NCBI GenBank assembly: GCA_041919675.1
Contig: JAYRTJ010000002.1
Coordinates: 1-64,000, forward strand
Source: SHVO01 sp041919675
GTDB taxonomy: Bacteria; Pseudomonadota; Alphaproteobacteria; Rhodospirillales; Rhodospirillaceae
Reading direction: 5' to 3'
DNA length: 64,000 nt
The notes beneath the pieces are model-generated. The model made no database searches, was not told the origin of the DNA, and was given only the letters and a program-made list of their open reading frames with translations. This document shows, one piece after another, positions 1-7,121 of this stretch. Numbering within the stretch: position 1 is the first letter of the stretch; each line of letters begins with the position of its first letter. Position numbers and translations under genes: made by a program.

Positions 1-1
1 C

Positions 2-232
2 AAAAAGCTGGTGCGCGATTGCGTCGTTCTGACGCCGGCCAATGTCGCCGGTCTCGCCTGGCTGCCGGAGACGTGCGCCTACCGGCTGGTCGCCGCGGGC
101 GAAGATCTGCCCGCGTGGCACCCGCTCGTCACCCGCGATCCCGAGAGCGTGCACGCGGCGGGCATCTCCGTGCGCGGACGCGTCATCTCGGAACGCGACG
201 CGGGCCCCTTGGAGGACCACGTCGTTCCATGA
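2..232 (+). CDS. YcgN-like UPF0260 protein, C-terminal part
   Basis: Only the last 76 codons are in the window; the reading frame is open to the left edge. The tail, with DCVVLTP, WLPETCAYRL, WHPLV and GISVRGR, is what I know as the C-terminus of the YcgN/UPF0260 family, small proteins with a cysteine cluster thought to bind metal. The cluster itself would lie upstream, outside the window. The stop codon overlaps the start of the next gene (ATGA), so the two are probably translated together. The biological role of the family is not established. Confidence 0.8.
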   Translation, partial: KKLVRDCVVLTPANVAGLAWLPETCAYRLVAAGEDLPAWHPLVTRDPESVHAAGISVRGRVISERDAGPLEDHVVP

Positions 233-981
233 GACCGAGCGCCGGCTTCGATGTCGAGCTTGATCTGACCCTGGCCCTGCCCGCCGATCTCGCCGCGCGC
301 GTCGTCTGCGTTCACAACCCGCGCGCCCGGCGGCTCTGCGTGCGCCTCGATCCCGGCGCCGGGCAGATCGTCCTGGTGCGGCCCAGGCGCGCGAGCGCCG
401 CCGTCACATTGAAATTTCTGGCGGGCCGCGTGGACTGGATCAGGCGGCATCTGTCCGCGCTGCCGGCGCCCATCCCCTTCGCCGACGGCGCCAGCATTCC
501 CATCGCCGGCAAGGATCATACCTTGCGCCTCGCGCCCGAGAGCCGCGGCGGCGTGTGGCGCGACGGCGAGACGGTGATGATTTCGGGCAAGCCCGAATTC
601 GCGGCGCGCCGCGTGACGGACTGGCTGAAGGAAGAAACGCGCCGCCTGCTGACCCCCATGGTCCATACGATGGCCGGCGCGATCGCCTGCAAGGTCAGCC
701 GCGTGACCGTGCGCGATACCCGTTCACGCTGGGGAAGCTGCGCCCCGGACGGACGCCTGTCCTTTTCTTGGCGCCTGATCCTCGCGCCGCTGCCCGTGCT
801 CACCTATGTGGCCGCGCATGAGGTCGCGCACCTCAGGCACCTCGATCACGGGCGCGCCTTCTGGCGCACCGTCGACGAGGTGCTGGATTCTTACGTCAGC
901 GATCCTGAAACGCGCCGTGCCGCCGGTTTAGCGCGCGATTGGCTGAACCGGAGCGGCGCCGCGCTGCATCGGTACGGATGA
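229..981 (+). CDS. YgjP-like zinc metallohydrolase (DUF45)
   Basis: The protein is 250 residues from the ATG at 229, which overlaps the upstream stop; an in-frame extension to 19 is possible but would lie over the upstream gene. It has the YgjP/DUF45 signature: RSRWGSC at about 165-171, then HEVAH at 197-201 with a following LDHGRAFW, the likely metal-binding and catalytic part. No signal peptide is seen, so it should act in the cytoplasm. The substrate of this family is unknown. The last 54 bases overlap the end of the convergent wall-hydrolase gene. Confidence 0.85.
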   Translation: MRPSAGFDVELDLTLALPADLAARVVCVHNPRARRLCVRLDPGAGQIVLVRPRRASAAVTLKFLAGRVDWIRRHLSALPAPIPFADGASIPIAGKDHTLRLAPESRGGVWRDGETVMISGKPEFAARRVTDWLKEETRRLLTPMVHTMAGAIACKVSRVTVRDTRSRWGSCAPDGRLSFSWRLILAPLPVLTYVAAHEVAHLRHLDHGRAFWRTVDEVLDSYVSDPETRRAAGLARDWLNRSGAALHRYG

Positions 982-1647
982 GGTCGCGGCCGAGGCAACC
1001 GCCGTCGTGCGGCGGCCCTGGTGCTTGGCGACATATTCCGCGAAGGCGTTCAGCCGGTAGATGAACGGCTTGCGCGCCTGCTGGCGATTCGGGTGGTCGG
1101 CATCGCGATAGAAGACGTGACCGCCGATCATGGTGGTGGTTTCATAGTTGCCGGTCCACGACGGGCGCACATGATCGGCGTGATACCAAAGCGCGCCGCC
1201 CGTGGGATCGGGGATCGAAGAGTCTTTCTGCAGCATCGCCGCGGCGATTTTCAGCGAGGTGCGCCAGGCGTCGGCTTCATACGGCGTGTCGGCGCGGTCG
1301 TCGCAGAACCACGAGAACTGACACTTGTTGAGCGCGCCCTGGAAGAAATTCTGCTTCACCACTTCGCAAATGTTCGAGGGGAAGCGCGAATCCATCGCGC
1401 GGTTCATGACCACCTGGGCGACGGCGATACGCCCCGCCATGGTCTCGCTGCGCGCTTCCCAATAGTCGTTGAGCGCCAGGCAGACGAGTTCGTCCTTGGA
1501 GACGACGATCGAGGACAGGTCGATATAGAGGTCGGAGGGGATGTCGGCGGCCCGGGCCGCCGTCGCGCCGGCGGCCGCAAACGCAAGCACAGCCACACAC
1601 GCGCGCAAAGCGGCGCCGGCCTGAGAGAGGAAGCTTGATCGGATCAC
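928..1647 (-). CDS. SleB-type cell wall hydrolase
   Basis: A 239-residue protein from a GTG start preceded by AAGGA at suitable spacing; a longer frame reaching 1884 is unlikely because its extra residues look non-coding. Residues 1-34 form a signal peptide ending in an ARA-AD site. The rest matches the Hydrolase_2 (SleB/CwlJ) family: LALNDYWEARSE with the likely catalytic Glu, AVAQVVMNR, and a later ALWYHAD segment. Such enzymes cleave peptidoglycan glycan strands; in non-sporulating alphaproteobacteria they are taken to be periplasmic lytic enzymes. The C-terminal about 25 residues are low-complexity Ala/Thr/Arg. Convergent overlap with the DUF45 gene. Confidence 0.85.
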   Translation of the reverse strand: MIRSSFLSQAGAALRACVAVLAFAAAGATAARAADIPSDLYIDLSSIVVSKDELVCLALNDYWEARSETMAGRIAVAQVVMNRAMDSRFPSNICEVVKQNFFQGALNKCQFSWFCDDRADTPYEADAWRTSLKIAAAMLQKDSSIPDPTGGALWYHADHVRPSWTGNYETTTMIGGHVFYRDADHPNRQQARKPFIYRLNAFAEYVAKHQGRRTTAVASAATSSVPMQRGAAPVQPIAR

Positions 1648-2246
1648 AGCACGTCTTCCTTGTCTAAATCGACAGAGCACCGCCGCCGGGATGTGAACGC
1701 CCGTTGTATCGTCGTGTTCCCTGTGATCTCGGCCAGCTCCGGTTGTGTGCTGGCTCTCGTTGGTACCTAAAACTCCCGGTCCGCAAGCTAGAGCGTCTCT
1801 CCCCACTCTCCGCGGTCGGCCCCCCTTATGGGGGTGCGCCTTTGTGTTGGGCGGATAATTGGGAGCGACCGAATATCCTGACAACCCAAATATTCTTGCG
1901 CAAATATGGTTAAACGGAGGTGGATCATTGCTTTGTTTGACGCGATCCCGTCACGATCTGTCCAAATTGAAATTAAATTACGCGTTTACATCCCTTAAGA
2001 GCACCAACGTGGTGGAAATTTTGAACTGTATTTCAGTGGCTTGGGGGATGCCGGGCGGCGTTGACGAGGATGGCAGCCCAAACCGCCGGACCTCGAAAAA
2101 TTTGAAAGAAAATTTCAAAGAAATATCGATTTTTCGGGCCTTTTTGTGATGATCCACACAGAGAAAGCGTGATTTCATTGGGAGTCGCGCTACTTTTCCG
2201 CGCAAAACCCCACTGAAATAAGGCTCCGTCCACCCGCGCCGCGGTC
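1648..2246. other. 600-bp intergenic region, AT-richer than its flanks
   Basis: Between the start of the SleB-type gene and the end of the penicillin-binding protein gene, both on the minus strand. It holds a short hairpin CCCCC-TTAT-GGGGG at about 1821-1834 and a palindrome CACCA-ACG-TGGTG at 2002-2014. From about 1900 to 2170 the base composition becomes clearly AT-richer than the surroundings, with runs of A and T. The open frames in it have no recognisable protein content. No tRNA or known RNA family was recognised. It must carry the promoter of the wall-hydrolase gene. Confidence 0.5.
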
Positions 2247-4184
2247 TTAGCTTTTGAAAACCGAGAGGAAGCGGCCGATGAAATCCTCGTTCTCCGGCGC
2301 CATGCCGGGAAGGAGGCGCGGCTCATGGCCCACATGGGCTTCGGTCATGACGTCACGCCAGATCAGCGCCGGCAGACCGCCGCCGGTGACGCCCTTCATG
2401 CTGGCGCCTTCGTCGTTGCCGACCCAAACGCCGGCCACGAAGTCGGCGGTGAATCCCATCATCCAGGCGTCGCGGAAGTCCGAGCTGGTGCCGGTCTTGC
2501 CGGCCGCGGGGAGTCCAAAGGCCGCGGCGGTGCCGGTGCCCTGGGTGATCACCTGGGTCATCATATGATTCATGGTGGCCACGACCGGCGGCTCCATGAC
2601 CCGGCCGAAACCGCCGCCGCCGCGCTTATAAAGGATCTTCCCTTCGCGGTCGGTGATCATGGTGATCGCGTAAGGGGCCGCGCCGAAGCCGCCGTTGGCG
2701 AAGGGCGCATAGGCGCCCGCGAGTTCGAGCAGGGTGACTTCGCCCGACCCCAGCGCCAGCGACAGCTCGGGCTTCAGGTCTTCGGAAATCCCCAAACGGT
2801 GCGCCGTATCGACAATCGCGCGCGGGCCGACGAACTGCGCGAGGCGGACCGCGGCGGTGTTCAGCGACTTGAACAGCGCGCGCTCGAGCGTGACCGGACC
2901 TTCGTAGGTCTTGGTGAAGTTCTGCGGCTTCCATTTGCCGATCTTGATCGGCGCGTCGGTGACCAGGTCGTCCGGGCGGTAGCCCGCTTCGACGGCCGCG
3001 ACATAGACGAAGGGTTTGAACGCCGAGCCCGGCTGGCGCAGGGCCTGGGCCGCGCGGTTGAACTGACTTTCACCGTAATCCTTGCCGCCGACCATGGCGC
3101 GCACGGCGCCGTCGGTGGTGAGCACGACGATGGCGCCCTGCGCGACCTTCAGCTTGTCGCCCGATTTATCCAGGTGTTTGACGAGGATCTTTTCCGACGC
3201 GTTTTGCAGGCGGCCGTCGAGGGTCGTGGAGATGACGAGGTCGCGGTCGACGGAACCGACATAATCTTCGGCCTGCGAGACCACCCAGTCGGCGAAATAG
3301 CGGCCATAAACCGTGGGATTGATCACGCTTTTCAGCGCGCGGCTGGCGTTCTTCAGCGCCGTCCGGCCCTGCTCGGGCGTCAGCACGCCCGTGTCGACCA
3401 TGGTCGAGAGCACGACTTCGGTGCGCGTCTTGGCGAGATCGGGATCGCGCACGGGGTTATAGCGCGACGGCGCTTTCAGCAGCCCGGCCAGCATGGCCGC
3501 CTGATAGACCGTGAGCTCCTTCGCTTTTTTGCCGAAGTAGCGGTCGGCGGCGGCTTCGATACCGTAGGTGCCCGAGCCGAAATAAACACGGTTCAGATAA
3601 AGCGCGAGAATTTCGTCCTTGGTGAAGCGCTGTTCCAGCTTCACCGCCAAGAGCGCTTCCTTGATTTTGCGCGAGATCGTCCGGTCCGGGGTCAGGAACA
3701 GGTTCTTGGCCACCTGCTGGGTGATGGTGGAGCCGCCTTGGGCGACTTCGCCGGCTTGCAGATTCACCCACATCGCGCGCGCCAGCCCGCGCGGATCGAC
3801 GCCGTGATGTTCGTAAAAGCGCCGGTCCTCGACCGCGATCACCGCGCCGGCCACATGGGGCGGGAGTTTGCGCAAGTCGATGGCCGGGCCATAGATATCG
3901 CCGAAGTTCGCGATTTCCCACGAATTGGCGTCGACCACCTTGATATTGGGGCGCCGGGTGAGGACCGCTTCGTCCACCGCCGGAAGGTCGAGGGCAAAAA
4001 AACCGAGAACGCCGGCGCCGACCGCGCCGAGCAGGATCAGGGCCGCGAGCGCATTGGTGAAAAGCAGGCCCGCGAGCGCGAGGCCCCGCCGGGACCTCGC
4101 GCCCTTGCCGAACGTCTTGCGCACGGGTGCGCCGCGCGCATCGCCGGTCTCGCCCTCGTCCTCAGACTTGCGCCGCTTAGCCAT
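2247..4184 (-). CDS. class A penicillin-binding protein (PBP1A-type)
   Basis: A 645-residue bifunctional peptidoglycan synthase. It has a basic cytoplasmic tail, one membrane span at about 35-63, a GT51 glycosyltransferase domain with VEDRRFYEHHG near 119 (catalytic Glu) and GGSTITQQ at about 150-157, and a transpeptidase domain with SAFK at 387-390, SLN at 440-442 and KTGTS at 563-567. All catalytic motifs are intact. It polymerises lipid II and cross-links stem peptides on the periplasmic side. It is shorter than typical PBP1A, so the OB-like insert may be absent or small. It is divergent from the lysine-rich protein gene at 4288. Confidence 0.95.
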   Translation of the reverse strand: MAKRRKSEDEGETGDARGAPVRKTFGKGARSRRGLALAGLLFTNALAALILLGAVGAGVLGFFALDLPAVDEAVLTRRPNIKVVDANSWEIANFGDIYGPAIDLRKLPPHVAGAVIAVEDRRFYEHHGVDPRGLARAMWVNLQAGEVAQGGSTITQQVAKNLFLTPDRTISRKIKEALLAVKLEQRFTKDEILALYLNRVYFGSGTYGIEAAADRYFGKKAKELTVYQAAMLAGLLKAPSRYNPVRDPDLAKTRTEVVLSTMVDTGVLTPEQGRTALKNASRALKSVINPTVYGRYFADWVVSQAEDYVGSVDRDLVISTTLDGRLQNASEKILVKHLDKSGDKLKVAQGAIVVLTTDGAVRAMVGGKDYGESQFNRAAQALRQPGSAFKPFVYVAAVEAGYRPDDLVTDAPIKIGKWKPQNFTKTYEGPVTLERALFKSLNTAAVRLAQFVGPRAIVDTAHRLGISEDLKPELSLALGSGEVTLLELAGAYAPFANGGFGAAPYAITMITDREGKILYKRGGGGFGRVMEPPVVATMNHMMTQVITQGTGTAAAFGLPAAGKTGTSSDFRDAWMMGFTADFVAGVWVGNDEGASMKGVTGGGLPALIWRDVMTEAHVGHEPRLLPGMAPENEDFIGRFLSVFKS

Positions 4185-4287
4185 GGTCGAGCATGTGAAA
4201 AAGAACCCCTGACAGGCGCGGTTTTGACGGCTAAATACGGCGGATTAAGGGCTATCATATCACAAAACCCCCGTCCGAGGTGCTCCC

Positions 4288-4644
4288 ATGGCGAAGGCCA
4301 AAAAGAAAGCTGCGAAGAAACCCGCCGGCAAAGCCGCCAAGAAGAAGACAAGCGCAAAGCGGGCGCCCGCCGTGAAGAAGAGCGCCGCCAAGAAGCGCGT
4401 TTCCAAAAAGCGCGCCGTCAGGAAATCGGCCGGCGGCGGTGTGCGCCTGGGCGTGCCCCTCGATCTCGACGCCCGCCTGCGCAATCTCGCCGTTCAGATG
4501 GACCTCAGCCTTGAAGAGGTCTTGATCCAGGCGATGAGCGAGTTCGCCGACAATTGGGAAGATCATTTGCTTACGGTCCGCAAGCTGAACGCGGGCGACG
4601 ACCGCATGCAGCTGTCCGTTCCGGACGACGACAACACGCCGTGA
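4288..4644 (+). CDS. lysine/alanine-rich histone-H1-like small protein
   Basis: 118 residues. Residues 1 to about 48 are a disordered tail of Lys-Ala repeats (AAKK, KAAKKK, SAKK), as in bacterial histone-H1-like and Hc1-type proteins, expected to bind DNA or RNA non-specifically. Residues about 50-90 (LGVPLDLDARLRNLA, then LSLEEVLIQAM) resemble a ribbon-helix-helix-like domain. An acidic tail ends the protein. GAGG stands 8 bases before the ATG. A role in nucleoid structure is inferred from composition only. It is divergent from the PBP gene and convergent with the HEAT-repeat gene. Confidence 0.7.
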   Translation: MAKAKKKAAKKPAGKAAKKKTSAKRAPAVKKSAAKKRVSKKRAVRKSAGGGVRLGVPLDLDARLRNLAVQMDLSLEEVLIQAMSEFADNWEDHLLTVRKLNAGDDRMQLSVPDDDNTP

Positions 4645-4665
4645 AGCTCCCGGGGCGGGGAAAGC

Positions 4666-5826
4666 TCACATCACGAGCGTGAAGCTTTTCCCGCCGCGCA
4701 CAGTGCCGTTCACCATCACCTCGACCTTATGGGCGCCCGGGTAATAGACCCGGGTGGTGATGCGTTTGACCGCATGTTTGCGCACAAGCGCGATCGTCCC
4801 GCCCGCTTCGAGGGTGAAAGACTTCCATTTGAAGACCTTCGCCGACGTGCCGCTCTTCTTGCGGTGATGCAGCACATAATCGAGCACGATCTTCTGCGGG
4901 ACTTTTGCGGTGCTCTTGAGCTGAACTTTGAGGGTCAGCGCATTCCCGAACGTCAGCTGCGCCGGGCTTAAAGAGAACTGCACAAGCTCCACCTTGGCCG
5001 ACGGCGCGTAGCCGAGCGCCGTGAGGGTGGCGCGGTGGCCCGCCTTGATCAGCGTCCGGCAGGCATGGCGGATGAGGCGCGCCCGCTCGGCGCCGGCGTC
5101 CTTCAGCCATTTGCCCGCGAGCGCGGCGACCAGGTCCGGATGATCCTTGGCGATATCGTTCAGGCTGTTGGCGACGGACCGGCGCACATATTCGGACGGA
5201 TCGTCGCGCAGCGCTTCGAGCAGCGGCAGGATCGGCGCCGGGTCCTTCACGAAGTCCTTCAATCGCATGCCCCAGGGAAGACGCGGGCGCGTGCCTTCCG
5301 ACACCAGCCGGCGCACATGCGCGTTCTTGTCTTTTGACCAGGCCTTCAGAACCGCGAGGGTCTCCTTGGGATGCGCGAGCACGAAGGGCCGGATGGCGAA
5401 TTCGGAGGTGCTGCGGATGGTGAGTTCGCGCAGGGCGGCAAGCGATTCTTTCACATGCGCGAGGCCGTTCGCCGCCACATATTCCCCGAACGGCAGGATC
5501 GCCCACCCGGCAAGGCCCTTCTTCGCATCGTCATCGAGGTCCCCGTTTGCGCGGAGCGGGCGCAAGGACGCGGTCAGCATACGGAGCGCTCTGGGCACAT
5601 CTTGAGGAAGATGCGCGCCGAGGGCCTTGGCGATCTGATGGGACCGCTGCTTGAGTTCCAGCGCGGAGAAATTTGTAAGAGCAGCGCCGGCGAAGCCCTT
5701 CTTGTCGAAATCCGGCCACACGCGGTGCAAATGGTGGGCCATATCCTCCACCAGCGCCTTGTTGAAAAAATCCTTGAACGCCGAGGGCGCCGGTTCGGTG
5801 CGCGCTTTTGAATCGGGCAAAGTCAT
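4666..5826 (-). CDS. DNA alkylation repair (AlkD-like HEAT repeat) protein
   Basis: 386 residues from the ATG at 5826, with AAGGGA just upstream; the frame is open to 5958 but that part crosses a terminator. The body reads as AlkD-like HEAT repeats: VRRLVSEGTRPRLPWG, a stretch on effects of neighbouring repeats (SEYVRRSVANSLNDIAKDHP), and a C-terminal beta-rich part (about 300-386). AlkD-type enzymes remove alkylated bases from DNA. The family also includes members of unproven activity, and I did not align the catalytic Asp and Trp residues. It begins about 15 bases after the terminator of the upstream NHL gene. Confidence 0.75.
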   Translation of the reverse strand: MTLPDSKARTEPAPSAFKDFFNKALVEDMAHHLHRVWPDFDKKGFAGAALTNFSALELKQRSHQIAKALGAHLPQDVPRALRMLTASLRPLRANGDLDDDAKKGLAGWAILPFGEYVAANGLAHVKESLAALRELTIRSTSEFAIRPFVLAHPKETLAVLKAWSKDKNAHVRRLVSEGTRPRLPWGMRLKDFVKDPAPILPLLEALRDDPSEYVRRSVANSLNDIAKDHPDLVAALAGKWLKDAGAERARLIRHACRTLIKAGHRATLTALGYAPSAKVELVQFSLSPAQLTFGNALTLKVQLKSTAKVPQKIVLDYVLHHRKKSGTSAKVFKWKSFTLEAGGTIALVRKHAVKRITTRVYYPGAHKVEVMVNGTVRGGKSFTLVM

Positions 5827-5832
5827 ATCCCT

Positions 5833-5868
5833 TGAAAGAAAAAGGGAGGAGCAAGGCTCCTCCCTTCT
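5833..5868 (-). terminator. Rho-independent terminator of the NHL-repeat gene
   Basis: Perfect 11-bp stem (5842-5852 with 5856-5866) and 3-base loop. On the minus strand it is followed by a run of six T. It lies just after the stop at 5891 and just before the AlkD-like start at 5826. Confidence 0.9.
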
Positions 5869-5890
5869 CATTCTATCCAGGTTCGGCGGC

Positions 5891-7036
5891 TTATTTAATC
5901 GGCGTATTGGGCGCGAACTTCTGAACACGGTGTCCGCCCGCTTCGCCGGTGAACACATTGCCCTTCGAGTCCGTGGTGATCACATGCAGGCGCGAGAACT
6001 CGCCGGCATAGGTGCCCTGGCGGCCGAAGGTCCGTACGTCCTGACCGTTCTCGCGGCTCACGATGCGTACCGTTTCGTAGTTGCCGTCCGCGATGACGAG
6101 ATAGCTCTGCGCCTTGTCCTGCCAGATCGCCATATCGGCGACGCGGCCCGGGATGCGCTGGTCGAGGTTCGGCATGTTGTAGAGGAATTCCTTCACGAAC
6201 TTGCCGCTGCTTTCGAACACCTGGATGCGCTGGTTCTGGCGGTCACAGGCGTAGACCAGCCCGTCGTTGGCGCGCACCACGCAGTGCACGGTCTCCATCT
6301 GATCGGGAAGGTTGGTCTTCGGATCGAGGCCGGGCTTGTCCTTATCCGTCGGCGCGTTGCCGTAAGCGCCCCACATGCGTTTGAAGGCGCCGGTCTTGGC
6401 GTCATAAACGATGACGCGGTGATTCACATAACCGTCCGCGATATAGGCCTCCTCGCCCTTCGCGTCGAACACGATCTTGGGCGCCTTGGAGAGCTGGTTC
6501 TTATCAAGGCTGCCCTTGGTGGCGCCGGGCTTGCCCAGCTGGAACAGGAACTTGCCGTCGCGCGTGAACTTGATCGCATGGCCGTCCGCCTTCGAACGGT
6601 CCGGCTTGCCGTCGGCCCCCAACGGACCATCGCCGTTGCCGAGGATCCACACGTTGCCTTGCGGATCGACCGTCACGCCGTGTTCGCTCGACGGCCAGTC
6701 GTAACCTTGTCCCGGACCGCCCCAGGCCGCGACGACCTTGCCTTCCGGGCTGAACGCGATCACCGGCGGCGCGGCGACGCAGCAGGGCGCGGCCGGCGGG
6801 GTGCGCGAGGCCTTGGTCTCGCGCGCGGTCAGGGTGCGCGGGCGATGGATCACCCACACATTGTCCTGGGCATCGACGGCCAGGCCGGAGATCTCGCCGA
6901 GCACCCAGTTGTTGGGCAGAGTCTGCGGCCAGAACGGATCGACTTTGAATTCAGGCGCCGCATCGGCGGCAAGTACGGGCGCCGCAAGACCGAGTGTCAG
7001 AGCAAGCGCGACGAATGACGAGCGAAGAATACGCAT
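5891..7036 (-). CDS. secreted NHL-repeat six-bladed beta-propeller protein
   Basis: 381 residues with a signal peptide (1-23, ending PVLA-AD). The mature part has repeated NHL-type blades: ISGLAVDAQDNVWVIH, HGVTVDPQGNVWILG, VFDAKGEEAYIADGYVNHRVIVYD, VYACDRQNQRIQVF, HVITTDSKGNVFTGEAGGHRVQKF. This fold is shared with peptidyl-alpha-hydroxyglycine amidating lyase, to which such proteins are often annotated, but I cannot confirm that activity. A vicinal Cys pair (PCCV) lies near residue 84. It is flanked by terminators on both sides, so it is probably a single-gene unit. Confidence 0.8.
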   Translation of the reverse strand: MRILRSSFVALALTLGLAAPVLAADAAPEFKVDPFWPQTLPNNWVLGEISGLAVDAQDNVWVIHRPRTLTARETKASRTPPAAPCCVAAPPVIAFSPEGKVVAAWGGPGQGYDWPSSEHGVTVDPQGNVWILGNGDGPLGADGKPDRSKADGHAIKFTRDGKFLFQLGKPGATKGSLDKNQLSKAPKIVFDAKGEEAYIADGYVNHRVIVYDAKTGAFKRMWGAYGNAPTDKDKPGLDPKTNLPDQMETVHCVVRANDGLVYACDRQNQRIQVFESSGKFVKEFLYNMPNLDQRIPGRVADMAIWQDKAQSYLVIADGNYETVRIVSRENGQDVRTFGRQGTYAGEFSRLHVITTDSKGNVFTGEAGGHRVQKFAPNTPIK

Positions 7037-7070
7037 GGCCGGAGTCCCTCCCTAGGAGCCGATCATTATA

Positions 7071-7104
7071 GAAAAAAAAGGAGGGGCTTTTGGCCCCTCC
7101 TTTT
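7071..7104 (-). terminator. Rho-independent terminator of the TonB-receptor operon
   Basis: 10-bp stem (7078-7087 with 7093-7102) and 5-base loop, followed on the minus strand by eight T. It lies 18 bases beyond the receptor gene stop. Confidence 0.92.
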
Positions 7105-7121
7105 GCCGGTTCGCGAATTTT

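Noticed and set aside
1648..2246. tRNA or small RNA in the AT-rich gap
   Set aside because: No cloverleaf or known RNA signature could be found by eye.
2325..4514. Long + strand frame opposite the PBP gene
   Set aside because: Shadow of the PBP gene; composition is Arg/Asp/Val-rich with no motif.
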